From positions 179,229 through 243,228 of the forward strand of contig NZ_DAQC01000001.1 of the NCBI RefSeq assembly GCF_002502735.1: DNA of 64,000 bases. Direction: 5' to 3'. The position numbers were made by a program, and so were the translations under genes. This stretch comes from Methanoregula sp. UBA64 (GTDB lineage: Archaea; Halobacteriota; Methanomicrobia; Methanomicrobiales; Methanospirillaceae). Every line of letters begins with the position of its first letter. Position 1 is the first letter of the stretch. Positions 22,983-32,429 of the stretch are shown here, piece by piece. The notes beneath the pieces were generated by a model. It was not told the origin of the DNA. It did no database searches and saw nothing but the letters and a program-made list of their open reading frames with translations.

Positions 22983-23194
22983 TGATGTGTTTTTGGCGTT
23001 TTCCTTTATTTATGTGTACGGTATTCAGGGATTGGTACCCGGATTAGTCCCGAACGTGGCCCGGGAATCAGATAAGAAACGAACATATGTGCGGCAGGTC
23101 CGGGTAGTAGGGAGTGTCCCGGCATCCGGGAAACTACATAACCCTTAACGGTACAATAGGAAAACGCATTTTTATCCGGAACCGGGTGATCCTC

Positions 23195-24487
23195 ATGGCA
23201 CCGCTACGAGCCTGTCTGATTCTCTTAATTACAGCCCTGTGCATTACCGTGCCGGTCTCTGCCGGGACAAAATACCTGGATGGCAGCCCGAACCTGAATG
23301 TGTTGGTCTCCGGCACCAACGAGTTCTCTGCAGGAAGCGAAATCTCCATCCCGCTGGTTATTGAAAATACCGGTTTTAGCACGAGTAAGGAGGTCGCGTC
23401 GTCTGTCATCGACCGTCCCGATCTCCCGGCAACGGCAAAATTTGTCGCCGTTACCATGACCCCCGGTGACGCCCCGTTCGTCATCAAATCAGATCCCCAG
23501 ATGATCGGGGATCTCCCCGGCCAGGCCAAAAAGACCGTGACGGTTCAGGCAAAGATCGACAGCAATGCACCGGCCGGTACCTATCTCGTCCCGGTCAACC
23601 TCACCTATACCCGGATCGATTCGGTCATCCAGTACCAGGTCGACTCCTTCAAGAATTACTATGTCGTGGAGACTACCACGGTGTATGTCCCCATTGTCAT
23701 TAAGAAAGAAGTAATTCCCGGGATCGTAGCCGCGATACCGGACCACCTGATAGCGAATTCTGACGGGTACCTGAATCTCACCATAAAAAATACCGGAACC
23801 CTTGACGGGACAAAGGCTACCGTGAAATTGCTCCGGAATGACAACAGCCCGGTAACTCCGGTGGACAACAGCGTCTATATCGGGGATTTCCCGGCGGGGA
23901 GCACGGTATCCTGCCGGTACAAGGTGAACGTGGCAGAGACCGCACAGAACGCCTCGTATCCGGTGGATCTCGTTGTTGTGTACCAGAATAACGAGGGCGA
24001 CTTTGTCACCTCCCGGACGGAAACCGCGGGGGTTGCTGTGGGAAGCAAGGTGGATTTTGTCATCCTGTCGCCTCCCGCTGAGATGAACCCGGGCAGCAAA
24101 AAGATCATTCAGGTCGTGTATAAGAACACCGGGAGTACGCCGGTGAGAAGCGCAGAGGCCCGTATCAGCGCGGTCAAACCGTTCACGAGCAGCTCTGATA
24201 TCTCCTACCTTGGCGATCTCGCCCCGGGCCAGACCGCAACCGCAACATTCCAGCTCAAAGTCTCAAGCGATGCCACCGTAAAGGACTACGGTCTTGATTC
24301 GGAGATCCGGTACCTCAGTTCCCTGAACTCCACCACTATATCGGATCCCATGAAGGTCACGGTCAGGGTAGACAACCTTACCGGTATTGCCGGGATCCTC
24401 TCTAACTCCGTGTACGTTTCCGTGATCGTAGCCATTATCATCGGGATCGTGTACGCGCTCTATTATCTCCGGAAGAAACGGCAGTAA
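23195..24487 (+). CDS. S-layer-type surface protein with repeated Ig/CARDB-like domains and C-terminal anchor
   Basis: This 430-residue protein starts MAPLRACLILLITALCITVP, cleaved near VSAGTK. About three beta-sandwich domains of the COG1361/NEW3-CARDB type follow. Recurring phrases are IPLVIENTGFSTSKE, LNLTIKNTGTLDGTK and QVVYKNTGSTPVRSA, each followed by LGDL/IGDF-PAG turns. The C-terminus has a membrane helix (ILSNSVYVSVIVAIIIGIVY) and a basic tail (RKKRQ). The ATG at 23195 has GGTGATCC before it; an upstream extension of 27 codons is not credible. A structural surface role or a carrier of other surface proteins is likely; none can be shown. Confidence 0.85.
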   Translation: MAPLRACLILLITALCITVPVSAGTKYLDGSPNLNVLVSGTNEFSAGSEISIPLVIENTGFSTSKEVASSVIDRPDLPATAKFVAVTMTPGDAPFVIKSDPQMIGDLPGQAKKTVTVQAKIDSNAPAGTYLVPVNLTYTRIDSVIQYQVDSFKNYYVVETTTVYVPIVIKKEVIPGIVAAIPDHLIANSDGYLNLTIKNTGTLDGTKATVKLLRNDNSPVTPVDNSVYIGDFPAGSTVSCRYKVNVAETAQNASYPVDLVVVYQNNEGDFVTSRTETAGVAVGSKVDFVILSPPAEMNPGSKKIIQVVYKNTGSTPVRSAEARISAVKPFTSSSDISYLGDLAPGQTATATFQLKVSSDATVKDYGLDSEIRYLSSLNSTTISDPMKVTVRVDNLTGIAGILSNSVYVSVIVAIIIGIVYALYYLRKKRQ

Positions 24488-24602
24488 TCTTTTTTCCCGT
24501 CCCGGCAGGACCGGGTCAGATACAGGGGCCCGCCCCATTTTTTTTATGGAAATCCGTTGCGGCGCTAGTTTCATGACCCATGCCGGGCAACCATCCCTGC
24601 TA

Positions 24603-26255
24603 ATGACAGAACTGCGAAGCGACAGGGTAAAAAAGGGATACGAACGGGCGCCGAACCGCTCGCTCCTGCGTGCACTGGGTGTGACCGACCGCGAGATGGC
24701 ACAGCCGTTTGTCGGGATTGCAAATGCCTATAACACGATTGTTCCCGGCCATATGCACCTGCGGCAGTTGTCTGAACGGGTCCGCGAGGGCATAGCCGCG
24801 GCCGGCGGAGTGCCGTTCGAGTTCGGCGTGATCGGCATCTGCGACGGGATTGCCATGGGCCACGAAGGAATGCGGTATTCCCTTCCCTCACGTGAGAACA
24901 TTGCCGATTCCATCGAGCTCATGGTGCAGGCGCACCGATTCGATGGGCTTGTCTGTGTAGGTACCTGCGACAAGATCGTGCCCGGCATGCTCATGGCAGC
25001 GGTCCGGACCAATGTCCCGACCGTTGTTTTGACGGGCGGGCCGATGCTCTCCGGCAACCTCGGGGGAAAAGACCTCTCGCTCATTGATGTCTTTGAAGGG
25101 GTCGGGAAAGTCGCCGCCGGTAACATGAGCGACGAGTCCTTAAAGGATCTCGAATGCTGCGCCATGCCCGGCTGCGGGAGCTGCCAGGGACTTTATACGG
25201 CAAACACCATGGCCTGCATGACCGAGACCCTCGGGATGTCCCTTCCGGGCTGCGCAACGATACCTGCGGTCGACGCCGCCAAGTTACGGATTGCCCGCGA
25301 GACGGGTGAAGCTGCCGTTGCCGCAGTTAATAAAAATATCACGCCCCGCAGTATCGTCACGAAAAAGAGCCTGGAGAACGCGATCCGCCTGGACATGGCC
25401 CTTGGCGGTTCCACGAACACCGTCCTTCATCTCATGGCGGTGGCAACCGAGGCAGAAGTCCCGCTCTCCTTAGAGGACTTCAACCGCATTGCAGAGGAGA
25501 TCCCCCACATCTGCTACATGCAGCCCTCGGGCCCCCATTCGATGCAGACCCTGTACCGTGCCGGCGGGATCCCGGCAGTCATGAAACGCCTGGAGAAGTA
25601 CCTGGACGATCTCCCGACGGTCTCGGGAAAGACCATCCGCCAGATCGCAGATGCAGCGGTCATCAAAAACGAAGATGTCATTAAAAGCCCGGATCACCCG
25701 GTCAATACTGCCGGCGGCCTCAAGATCCTCTTTGGATCGCTCGCGCCGGATGGTGCGGTCGTGAAGTGTGCAGCCGTGCCAAAGGAGATCTGGAAGCACA
25801 CCGGCCCGGCCCGGGTCTTCGATGGCGAGGAACCGGCAATGGCTGCGATCCTCTCGCGGCAGGTAAAGGAGGGCGATGTGGTCATCATCCGGAACGAAGG
25901 TCCCCGCGGGGCCCCGGGAATGCCGGAGATGCTTGCCGCAACATCGGCCCTGATGGGCGTGGGCTACAAGGATGTTGTCCTGATCACGGACGGGCGCTTC
26001 TCGGGCGGCACCCGGGGCCCCTGTATCGGGCATGTGGCGCCCGAGGCAGCGGTCGGCGGGCCGATTGCATTTGTCCACGACGGGGACAAAATCGCGGTCG
26101 ATCTCTTCGCAAAGAAGATCGATCTACTGGTCGATGAAACGACGCTTGCGGCACGCAAAGCCTTATGGAAGCCGGTAAAAAAGCCGCTCACGGGCGTCCT
26201 TGCCCGGTACGCAAAGACCGTGGAGCAGGCAAACCTCGGCGCAGTGCAGAGATAA
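24603..26255 (+). CDS. ilvD: Dihydroxy-acid dehydratase
   Basis: This 550-residue enzyme of branched-chain amino acid synthesis converts 2,3-dihydroxy-isovalerate and 2,3-dihydroxy-3-methylvalerate to the 2-oxo acids. Iron-sulfur and substrate motifs are clear: VGTCDKIVPGMLMA, CCAMPGCGSCQGLYTANTMA, GGSTNTVLHLMAVA, NEGPRGAPGMPEML, and TDGRFSGGTRGPCIGHVAPE. The start at MTELRSDRVKKGYE matches the family; the frame is open 57 bases further upstream but without homology. The length is normal. It is monocistronic, with T-rich sequence after the stop. Confidence 0.97.
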   Translation: MTELRSDRVKKGYERAPNRSLLRALGVTDREMAQPFVGIANAYNTIVPGHMHLRQLSERVREGIAAAGGVPFEFGVIGICDGIAMGHEGMRYSLPSRENIADSIELMVQAHRFDGLVCVGTCDKIVPGMLMAAVRTNVPTVVLTGGPMLSGNLGGKDLSLIDVFEGVGKVAAGNMSDESLKDLECCAMPGCGSCQGLYTANTMACMTETLGMSLPGCATIPAVDAAKLRIARETGEAAVAAVNKNITPRSIVTKKSLENAIRLDMALGGSTNTVLHLMAVATEAEVPLSLEDFNRIAEEIPHICYMQPSGPHSMQTLYRAGGIPAVMKRLEKYLDDLPTVSGKTIRQIADAAVIKNEDVIKSPDHPVNTAGGLKILFGSLAPDGAVVKCAAVPKEIWKHTGPARVFDGEEPAMAAILSRQVKEGDVVIIRNEGPRGAPGMPEMLAATSALMGVGYKDVVLITDGRFSGGTRGPCIGHVAPEAAVGGPIAFVHDGDKIAVDLFAKKIDLLVDETTLAARKALWKPVKKPLTGVLARYAKTVEQANLGAVQR

Positions 26256-26462
26256 GGACAGCGGATCCCTTTTTTGTTCTTTTATCCGGGCTGTTCCTCA
26301 TCGGAACTTGGTTTTTCATCTGCGAAAGAAAAACGTGGGCAGAGTTCCCGGTTACAATTAATAGAATATTGTAAATATTGCCCCGCATATTTTGTGGTTT
26401 TCTGGGATGACTTACCTACAAATTCCAAAAAATATAAGTTGAATTTTAACATATGCAATAAT

Positions 26463-26924
26463 ATGAGATATCTGTGGACCCTGATGGTATTATCTCTTTT
26501 AGTTATGATTTCTCTGTGTACAGGTTGTACAAGTAGTTCTCCGCAACAGGGATCATATGGAACAGTAGTCACCCAAACATCGGTAGCAGCACCGGAAACA
26601 CCGGGCCCAACGCAAACCCTGCCGCATAATTATGAAGTTTCCGTAGAAGTTCATAGTGACGGTCATGCGCATGCACCCCATGTTATCTTCACGTTTCAAG
26701 GTGGGTATGGAATGAATGTCATACCTGAAATTGATGTTCGCCTTACTCGCTCAGATGGCATTGTCGAAAATGATAAAATGGTTTCACCCCTTACAATTGG
26801 TCAGAGCATATCCCTTGATTCCACAAACACCAACACAGACCGTGCCGAAGTCTGGGTAATTACCCCTTCGGGTGATCGCGTTAAAGTTGTTGACAAGTAC
26901 GTTCCATTCCGATCCTATTCTTAA
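26463..26924 (+). CDS. Small secreted lipoprotein
   Basis: This 153-residue protein begins MRYLWTLMVLSLLVMISLCT with lipobox-like CTGC at 20-23. A Ser/Thr/Pro linker (24-55) and a small beta domain with VSVEVHSDGHAHAPHVIFTF and EIDVRLTRSDG follow. The His-rich patch (HSDGHAHAPH) could bind metal. Similar small lipoproteins are numerous in Methanomicrobiales; function unknown. It marks the beginning of the AT-rich accessory stretch. The frame is open for 189 more bases upstream, but that part shows no coding character. Confidence 0.75.
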   Translation: MRYLWTLMVLSLLVMISLCTGCTSSSPQQGSYGTVVTQTSVAAPETPGPTQTLPHNYEVSVEVHSDGHAHAPHVIFTFQGGYGMNVIPEIDVRLTRSDGIVENDKMVSPLTIGQSISLDSTNTNTDRAEVWVITPSGDRVKVVDKYVPFRSYS

Positions 26925-27358
26925 TTTTTTAGTTAAATTGTTAATTACTCCTGATCATATCTATAATTGAACCTTACAATAACTCAGAAGAATTCCTCAA
27001 GGATACAAAATGTCAAACCAAAAATTATTTATGAGCTATTTTAGTATATAATTTTGAATTTAACTCCTAAATTTTAAGTCGGCATTTGCGAACTTTGAGA
27101 AATTTGTTAAACTTCCTTTTCAAGACTGGCATTATGATTTCGATTTTGCTGGATGATGTTGCATGAGTTATATATTAAAGAAATGGTTATTTATAAAATC
27201 CTTATTCTAAAAAATTCAATATTCGTGTAATCAATTTAATATAATAGCGTTTCTCTGTATATTCCCCGATTTTAGGTTCATTTCAGCGGAGTGTTTTTAC
27301 AGAATTCCCGCTACTTACAATATCCGGGTGAATGGATAGGGGAAAATTTAAATTAAGG
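26925..27358. other. AT-rich intergenic region, nothing recognised
   Basis: These 434 bases lie between the convergent lipoprotein and coiled-coil genes. The sequence is strongly AT-rich with stops in all frames. No tRNA, repeat array or gene remnant was recognised. Confidence 0.6.
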
Positions 27359-28330
27359 TTACCACCAACCCCTTTCAGGGTACACAATCCGCCACTGTCC
27401 ATTCATTTTGATAACTGTGTATGAAAAGTTTCGGGTATTATGTGCGGTAACTCCAAAGGAATCTCGTGAGGAATACGAATAGGTTCCTGAAACCAAATAC
27501 CGGTTATCGTTAATTTTTGAAGTTTGAAGAATTTGAATATCAATAATTTTAAAATTATTTTGTTTCAGGTTTTGTTCTAATGATACAATAGTGGATGCTT
27601 TCTTTTCCTCAGAAAGAGGTTGTTCTGTGTAGGTGTCAACAAATAAGTTGGTGACTCTATCATATTGACCATTGCTCAGTAGTTGAAGAGATTGGGTAAC
27701 TACATATGCGGGAGTCCCTGTGGCATCAATTCCTTGGGTTTCACCAGGTTGCGAAACTTCGTTTACCCATTGACCTTGCCAAAGAAAGAAAACACCTCCT
27801 AATATAAGGGTAATAATTACAATAAATCCCCCTATTACTACAAACGTCTTTTTTTTACTAGAGATAGTATTACTGTCGGAGGATAATAAATCCTGTTTGA
27901 AAGATCCCGTTCGAGATTTGACGGTCTCCGCAGAAAGATCGGATACATTATTTGCATTTACTAATCGTTGAAGAGTTGATTTGTTTTTTTCAGATTTTTG
28001 CAGCTCTTCTTGAACATTTTTTCGTTCCTTTTTAAATTCGGCCTTGATTAACTCCCCTTTTTTAAAACGAATTTCCTGGTTTTCAAGAATTTGAGTAAAT
28101 AAGTTAATATTTGTATCTTCCAATTTTATCTGTTTCCCTATTGTTTCCTTAATTTGTATAATTGCCTCATTTGCATCATATATTAATTTGTCATACCCAG
28201 CTTTAATGCGGATATAATCTTCTGCTGATACTAATCCCTTAACTTTTAGATTTTCCAGATTTTCAAGCAGCCGTTCTATTTTTTCCTTTTCTGTAAGGGC
28301 TTTTTGTAAGTTTGACTCTTCCCCACTCAT
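27359..28330 (-). CDS. Coiled-coil, single-span membrane protein of unknown function
   Basis: This 323-residue protein has residues 1-130 as a charged coiled coil (KEKIERLLENLENLKVKGLV, then FKKERKNVQEELQKSEKNK). A membrane helix at about 168-190 (FVVIGGFIVIITLILGGVFF) follows KKK, so the coiled coil is predicted inside. The outer part (about 200-323) looks like a small NTF2/DUF4878-type alpha-beta domain: YVVTQSLQLLSNGQYDRVTN at its start and MNGQWRIVYPERGWW at its end. It has no signal peptide. The combination suggests an envelope-stress or sensor-like protein, but this is not established. AT-rich codon use matches the following accessory genes. Confidence 0.75.
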   Translation of the reverse strand: MSGEESNLQKALTEKEKIERLLENLENLKVKGLVSAEDYIRIKAGYDKLIYDANEAIIQIKETIGKQIKLEDTNINLFTQILENQEIRFKKGELIKAEFKKERKNVQEELQKSEKNKSTLQRLVNANNVSDLSAETVKSRTGSFKQDLLSSDSNTISSKKKTFVVIGGFIVIITLILGGVFFLWQGQWVNEVSQPGETQGIDATGTPAYVVTQSLQLLSNGQYDRVTNLFVDTYTEQPLSEEKKASTIVSLEQNLKQNNFKIIDIQILQTSKINDNRYLVSGTYSYSSRDSFGVTAHNTRNFSYTVIKMNGQWRIVYPERGWW

Positions 28331-28708
28331 AATTCATCCCTATATATTTTATGAAACTAGAAAATTTTATCTTCCTATCTATTTATTTATAACTGTGGCA
28401 TTATACCGCGGTCCAAAAATTTCATGGGAATATTAAAAATTTATAAATATAATGTTGCAATGCCTGATTTCATCTATTATTCTGACGGGTATGAACAAGT
28501 TCCCGTATGTTGATATAGAAATTTGTCCAAAATGTAACGTAATGATAAATGCTACACTCCTGTTGAAGAAAGGGGTACAGGAAGAGTAATTATTGTATCT
28601 TTTATTGTTCTAGGAGTGGAAGAAAATTGTTAATGTATGATGAAATACTTGTATAACTGCTCTCTGTAGGATTCCTGAATGCGAATAAGAGATGACAAAG
28701 TAGAGATT
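28331..28708. other. AT-rich intergenic region with one possible 32-codon CPKC frame
   Basis: The only frame worth noting is 28491-28589 (+), starting MNKFPYVDIEICPKCNVMIN and ending in a basic/acidic tail. It resembles half of a zinc ribbon and may be a gene fragment. Otherwise nothing recognisable is present. Confidence 0.4.
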
Positions 28709-29325
28709 ATTCTTGAGATGTTGTAGAGGCTGTTTTTGATCTTAATCTCCTTAATCCGGTGAATACGGTTTCAACTTCATTTCTCTGATGCTATTTTTCA
28801 TCATCGAACAATAGAGCCAGGTGTCTTCGATAGTATCCTGAAATCCGTTTGTGTTTTCTGTTTCTGACCGGGATGAGAGAACAGGAGTCCAGAGTATCTT
28901 GGATCAATTCGTGGCTCTCATCAAACCTGTAACAACCTGTTGATCCGTATCAACGGAGATGGAGGTTTTCAGGAATCGTTTTCTGGTTTTCCGGTTCTCC
29001 AGGAATAATAATGACTGGTATAAGAACTGGTGAACCCGGAGGAATCGATAGCAGTACATTGAATCTTCTCTCCCCCGTCATAGAATTTCGTCGTCAACCG
29101 GTTGATTAACCGAGCAAATGTCGATGATCGAAGATGCTGGCAGAACTTATGAATCGTCGTGAAATGAGGGACATTATCAAGATGGATTTTTTCCCGGAGT
29201 CTGTCTATGATCTCCGCAAGGTCTAGGGTATCCAGGTAATCTTCCGAAAGATATTCTTTCAGGAGAAGAAAGCTAGTTAACTGGTGCAGTGTGTATATCT
29301 TCTTTGAGAATTGGGAGGAATACAA
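28709..29325 (-). pseudogene. Degenerate IS5-type DDE transposase
   Basis: The N-terminal frame (29325 down to 28969) reads FSKKIYTLHQLTSFLLLKEY and ends TAIDSSGFTSSYTSHYYSWR, then runs into a stop after TGKPENDS. In the neighbouring frame the expected continuation is present (KRFLKTSISVDTDQQVVTGL). After further disruption a third segment gives LIPVRNRKHKRISGYYRRHL, then a stop, then HQRNEVETVF. These are consecutive pieces of one transposase, so the element carries at least one frameshift and internal stops and cannot be autonomous. No clear terminal inverted repeats or target duplication could be identified by eye. Confidence 0.85.
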
Positions 29326-29695
29326 CGGAGTACTGGAATCTCGGATTATCCCAAAGATAATTCAACAAACCTGATATGCCGGTTTGCTGACTCTATTTTG
29401 CCCCCTTGTCGTTACTGAACATAACCTAATGTGGGTGCACTGTAACTTAGATCTTTCGACTTACTGGGGGGCTCTCTTCTCGGAAAAATGATTTCTACAG
29501 AGCCAAAGCAACTTTTTTTATACTGTTATTTGGATTTATTGAGTCCTTTATACTCCCTATATTATCATCGCTCTTCAACGCACATAATGTATTCAATTTT
29601 TAATACAATTTTGAAAATAAATTACTTGATTAAATATCTGCTTATTTTCATTTGAAATAGGGTATTTTATTAATGATTACTGATAACAACAATAT
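29326..29695. other. Intergenic region upstream of the dead transposase
   Basis: The first 40-50 bases may still belong to the transposase N-terminus, since the frame is open upstream of 29325. The rest is AT-rich and shows no recognisable gene. A T-rich, TATA-like region precedes the lipoprotein start at 29696. Confidence 0.4.
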
Positions 29696-30406
29696 ATGAA
29701 ATGGTATACCATTACTTTGATATGTATTGGGATTTTGATCGCGTGTGTGTTTTCAATGGGATGTACTTCAAACAATATAAGTAGTAATCCTCAAGGATCA
29801 ACAAGTATTTCAAATACTGTGCCAGCCAGCAATGCGGGGGGATCGGTGTCTTCAACAACCACTGGCACCACCACATCCACCGGATCTACATCCTCAACTT
29901 CGGCTGTGTCTACATATACTAATACACAATACGGGATATCTCTCCAGTATCCGTCAAGTTGGTCCTATGATGAAAAGGGTACATGGGCAGTCCGCAATTA
30001 TGGAAGAAATACAAAAAATATTGTAGGATTCTATGTCCCCGGCACAAGTTCGTATATATTGACAATAGATGCCGATCCTGGTTATAAAGATGATCTTGAG
30101 ACCTATTTCAATAAAGCTGTTCTTGCATTGCAGGAGACCTATAATCAAAAAAACCAACTTTGGGAAAAAACGGGTAGTTTTTTCCAGCTAAAAATTTCTG
30201 ACAACAAAGCATATAGAATAGACTATGTTGTAACTGATCAGGATACTAACAAACAGATCGCGAAAGGTTGGCAGATATTCACAAAGGCGAATAACAACAT
30301 TTATGTATATACCTATAATGGGGAAAATAATTCAGATAGTGTAGCGTTAATAAAATCACTTTCTATCACACCTATTGCGGAAGTTACTACATTAAATAGG
30401 GGCTAA
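29696..30406 (+). CDS. Lipoprotein with PsbP-like domain
   Basis: This 236-residue protein begins MKWYTITLICIGILIACVFS and has a lipobox (SMGC, Cys23). A low-complexity Ser/Thr/Gly linker (about 25-75) leads to a domain starting YTNTQYGISLQYPSSWSYDE. This opening is characteristic of PsbP-related domains in archaeal and bacterial lipoproteins. The domain ends with an ALIKSLSITP helix-strand, also as in that family. The function of archaeal PsbP-like lipoproteins is unknown. No operon partner is tightly linked. Confidence 0.78.
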   Translation: MKWYTITLICIGILIACVFSMGCTSNNISSNPQGSTSISNTVPASNAGGSVSSTTTGTTTSTGSTSSTSAVSTYTNTQYGISLQYPSSWSYDEKGTWAVRNYGRNTKNIVGFYVPGTSSYILTIDADPGYKDDLETYFNKAVLALQETYNQKNQLWEKTGSFFQLKISDNKAYRIDYVVTDQDTNKQIAKGWQIFTKANNNIYVYTYNGENNSDSVALIKSLSITPIAEVTTLNRG

Positions 30407-30690
30407 TTTTTTTTGGGAATGACAACCTTTTTTCATTTTTTAAAACAAATATGTTAAACTATACTATCAAAGTAACATGGCATTCTCAACAATTGCGGAG
30501 TCAAAATCGCCACTTCTGTCATGAATTGTATGGTTAGCGAAGCGCTCAAAGACACAAATACAGGTTTCTGCTCAAAGAAATTAAATTGAAAGTGATCGTT
30601 TACAATGGTTTCATGTTTTTTAGCTTCGTGGTTCTTATTGTTGATTTCTATAACGCCACAATTTTTTTACTTTAAATCCAATTATTAATA

Positions 30691-31452
30691 ATGAAAGAAG
30701 CTTTTTGCGGAAACTGTGGTGCGAAACTGGATTTGACAGCGTCCGTGAAGTGCCCGATATGTGGTGCAGAATATGTTTCACCAGAATCTCCTAAAATTGC
30801 CGAAGTGATTCCTCAAACTACGAAATCACGTCGGGGCTTAGTTACTGCGGTTGCTGTTATTGTAATTGTAATTATTGCGATTGCAGGATATTATTTGGCG
30901 GAGTCATCGACAAATGCTGAATCCCATTCTGAATATCCTGTTACTGTTGCATCCGGTGAAGGTCAATATTCTACTGATGTAACATCCTCAATATATCCAT
31001 CTGTTACCACTACATCATATGTTTCCTCGACATCATCTTTGGTATCTAAAGGAACTGTTCTACCCCGTAAGGCAAATTTAAAGACAATTGCAACATTTTC
31101 AGGAACCTCTAGTAGAACAACAAATAACTTTTATGTTCCATCATATTGGGAACTGTGGTATACTGCAGATCCCAAAGTCACCGGTGGGCAAGATATAAAA
31201 GGGGGGAGCTCTTCAGCATCTGCGATTTTTCCCCGTCTTTCTATTCAAGTGATGGATGGTGATAATCCAAACCAGGTGGCCCGAACAATCGAACCGCCCG
31301 GGGGGCTAGACGTCACACTTTGGAAAAGTTCTGGGAACGATCCTCGTCCGTGGGTGGAAAAATTCTATGCCGGTAATAAACACTATTACTTGGTAATTAA
31401 TGAAGAGTTTCTCAATTCCTATACAATTGAGATTCGCTCACCGAATAACTGA
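30691..31452 (+). CDS. Zinc-ribbon, single-span membrane protein of unknown function
   Basis: This 253-residue protein has an N-terminal double-Cys zinc ribbon, FCGNCGAKLD then VKCPICGAEY (residues 5-28). A membrane helix follows at about 52-72 (LVTAVAVIVIVIIAIAGYYL), then a Ser/Thr linker and a C-terminal beta-rich domain outside the membrane. The CGNCGA start is shared with the DUF4870 protein at 34342. It is the first of a run of zinc-ribbon and membrane proteins on this strand; the ribbon would lie in the cytoplasm. The domain outside is unrecognised. Confidence 0.75.
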   Translation: MKEAFCGNCGAKLDLTASVKCPICGAEYVSPESPKIAEVIPQTTKSRRGLVTAVAVIVIVIIAIAGYYLAESSTNAESHSEYPVTVASGEGQYSTDVTSSIYPSVTTTSYVSSTSSLVSKGTVLPRKANLKTIATFSGTSSRTTNNFYVPSYWELWYTADPKVTGGQDIKGGSSSASAIFPRLSIQVMDGDNPNQVARTIEPPGGLDVTLWKSSGNDPRPWVEKFYAGNKHYYLVINEEFLNSYTIEIRSPNN

Positions 31453-31541
31453 TTTTTTTGATCTCCAATACATAACGGGTAGTATACAAAACCCTTATTT
31501 ATAATGTATTACTATATTTTTACCGTGCTTTAGTTAGGGAA

Positions 31542-31892
31542 GTGAATGTAGTGGAGGAGAATCGGAAAGAGGATAACAGACAGTTTTATATGGGGTGGGG
31601 GCTTGCAATAACCGCTTTTGCCTTATTGTTAATTGCGCAATCGATTTTTAAGGATGTTTGGATTTCGAGTGTTGTTTTTCTAATTATATTAGGATGTGGA
31701 CTGATCGCTCTGGGGTCAGTAAGCGTGAAAATGCCCATTGTATCCTTCTTTGGAGTACTGTGTCTATTGATCGGTTTGGGTATCATAGGTATTTTCTTTG
31801 TTCACATAGATATTCTGCTTATAATTGGACTTATAATTATAATTTTTGTATTATATTTTGTTGTAACCGGGAGGAACAAAATCAATGGCTGA
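31542..31892 (+). CDS. Small membrane protein of unknown function
   Basis: This 116-residue protein starts with GTG. After a short polar N-terminus (MNVVEENRKEDNRQFYMGWG) it consists of four hydrophobic helices and a short basic tail (TGRNKING). Its last 8 bases overlap the start of the next gene, so translation is probably coupled. No family is recognised; such proteins often anchor or tune cytoplasmic partners in SPFH clusters. Confidence 0.65.
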   Translation: MNVVEENRKEDNRQFYMGWGLAITAFALLLIAQSIFKDVWISSVVFLIILGCGLIALGSVSVKMPIVSFFGVLCLLIGLGIIGIFFVHIDILLIIGLIIIIFVLYFVVTGRNKING

Positions 31893-32418
31893 TTTAAGAG
31901 AATCTGTTGTGGATAACCGGGGTTTAATTAAAAAAATTGAACTGGCAATCCCCGGATTCAGGGGATATAGGATACGTGAGGATCTTCGCGCATCAGACAA
32001 TATCTTGCGGTGTTACATCGCCGACCAGATTGAAAATGAAATAAAAATCCCTCTTGATCGGATTGGTGAAACTTTAACAAGGGCATTTGAAATTGATTCC
32101 ATCCGTGATGTTAAGGATTGTATTAACCAGATTAAAGGTCTTGAAGCCAAAATCCGTCACGCAGAACAGGGATATTCCGGGATTTCCCCCCAAATAAGGA
32201 CCGAAGAAAAAGAGTTAAATTGCATTTATGAATTTGATTTAGCGTTGATCAAACGGGTAAAAGATATGCAAAGTTTGGTGCAGTCCATGGATACATATAT
32301 CCTTGAAAACAAGTTGGGGGAACTTAAACCCCAATTAAACGAAATCAAAAAACAGGCCTCGGGTCTGGATAATGTCTTCAACCAACGATTGTCATTAATA
32401 TCCACGATAGAACCCTAG
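31885..32418 (+). CDS. Helical coiled-coil protein, partner of the SPFH protein
   Basis: This 177-residue, almost wholly helical protein contains RDVKDCINQIKGLEAKIRHA and a C-terminal KLGELKPQLNEIKKQASGLD. It has no signal or membrane segment. It overlaps the small membrane protein by 8 bases and precedes the SPFH-zinc-ribbon gene by 11 bases. In bacteria SPFH proteins of the YdjI type sit beside PspA-like coiled-coil proteins. This protein could play a similar scaffold role, though I see no direct PspA similarity. Confidence 0.65.
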   Translation: MADLRESVVDNRGLIKKIELAIPGFRGYRIREDLRASDNILRCYIADQIENEIKIPLDRIGETLTRAFEIDSIRDVKDCINQIKGLEAKIRHAEQGYSGISPQIRTEEKELNCIYEFDLALIKRVKDMQSLVQSMDTYILENKLGELKPQLNEIKKQASGLDNVFNQRLSLISTIEP

Positions 32419-32429
32419 GTGAATTCTAA

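Noticed and set aside
23114..23194. A 27-residue N-terminal extension of the S-layer-type protein
   Set aside because: The signal peptide begins at 23195 with a good ribosome site, and the extension would bury it.
24546..24602. A 19-residue N-terminal extension of IlvD
   Set aside because: The family N-terminus begins at MTELRSD. The upstream codons overlap the T-rich region after the previous gene.
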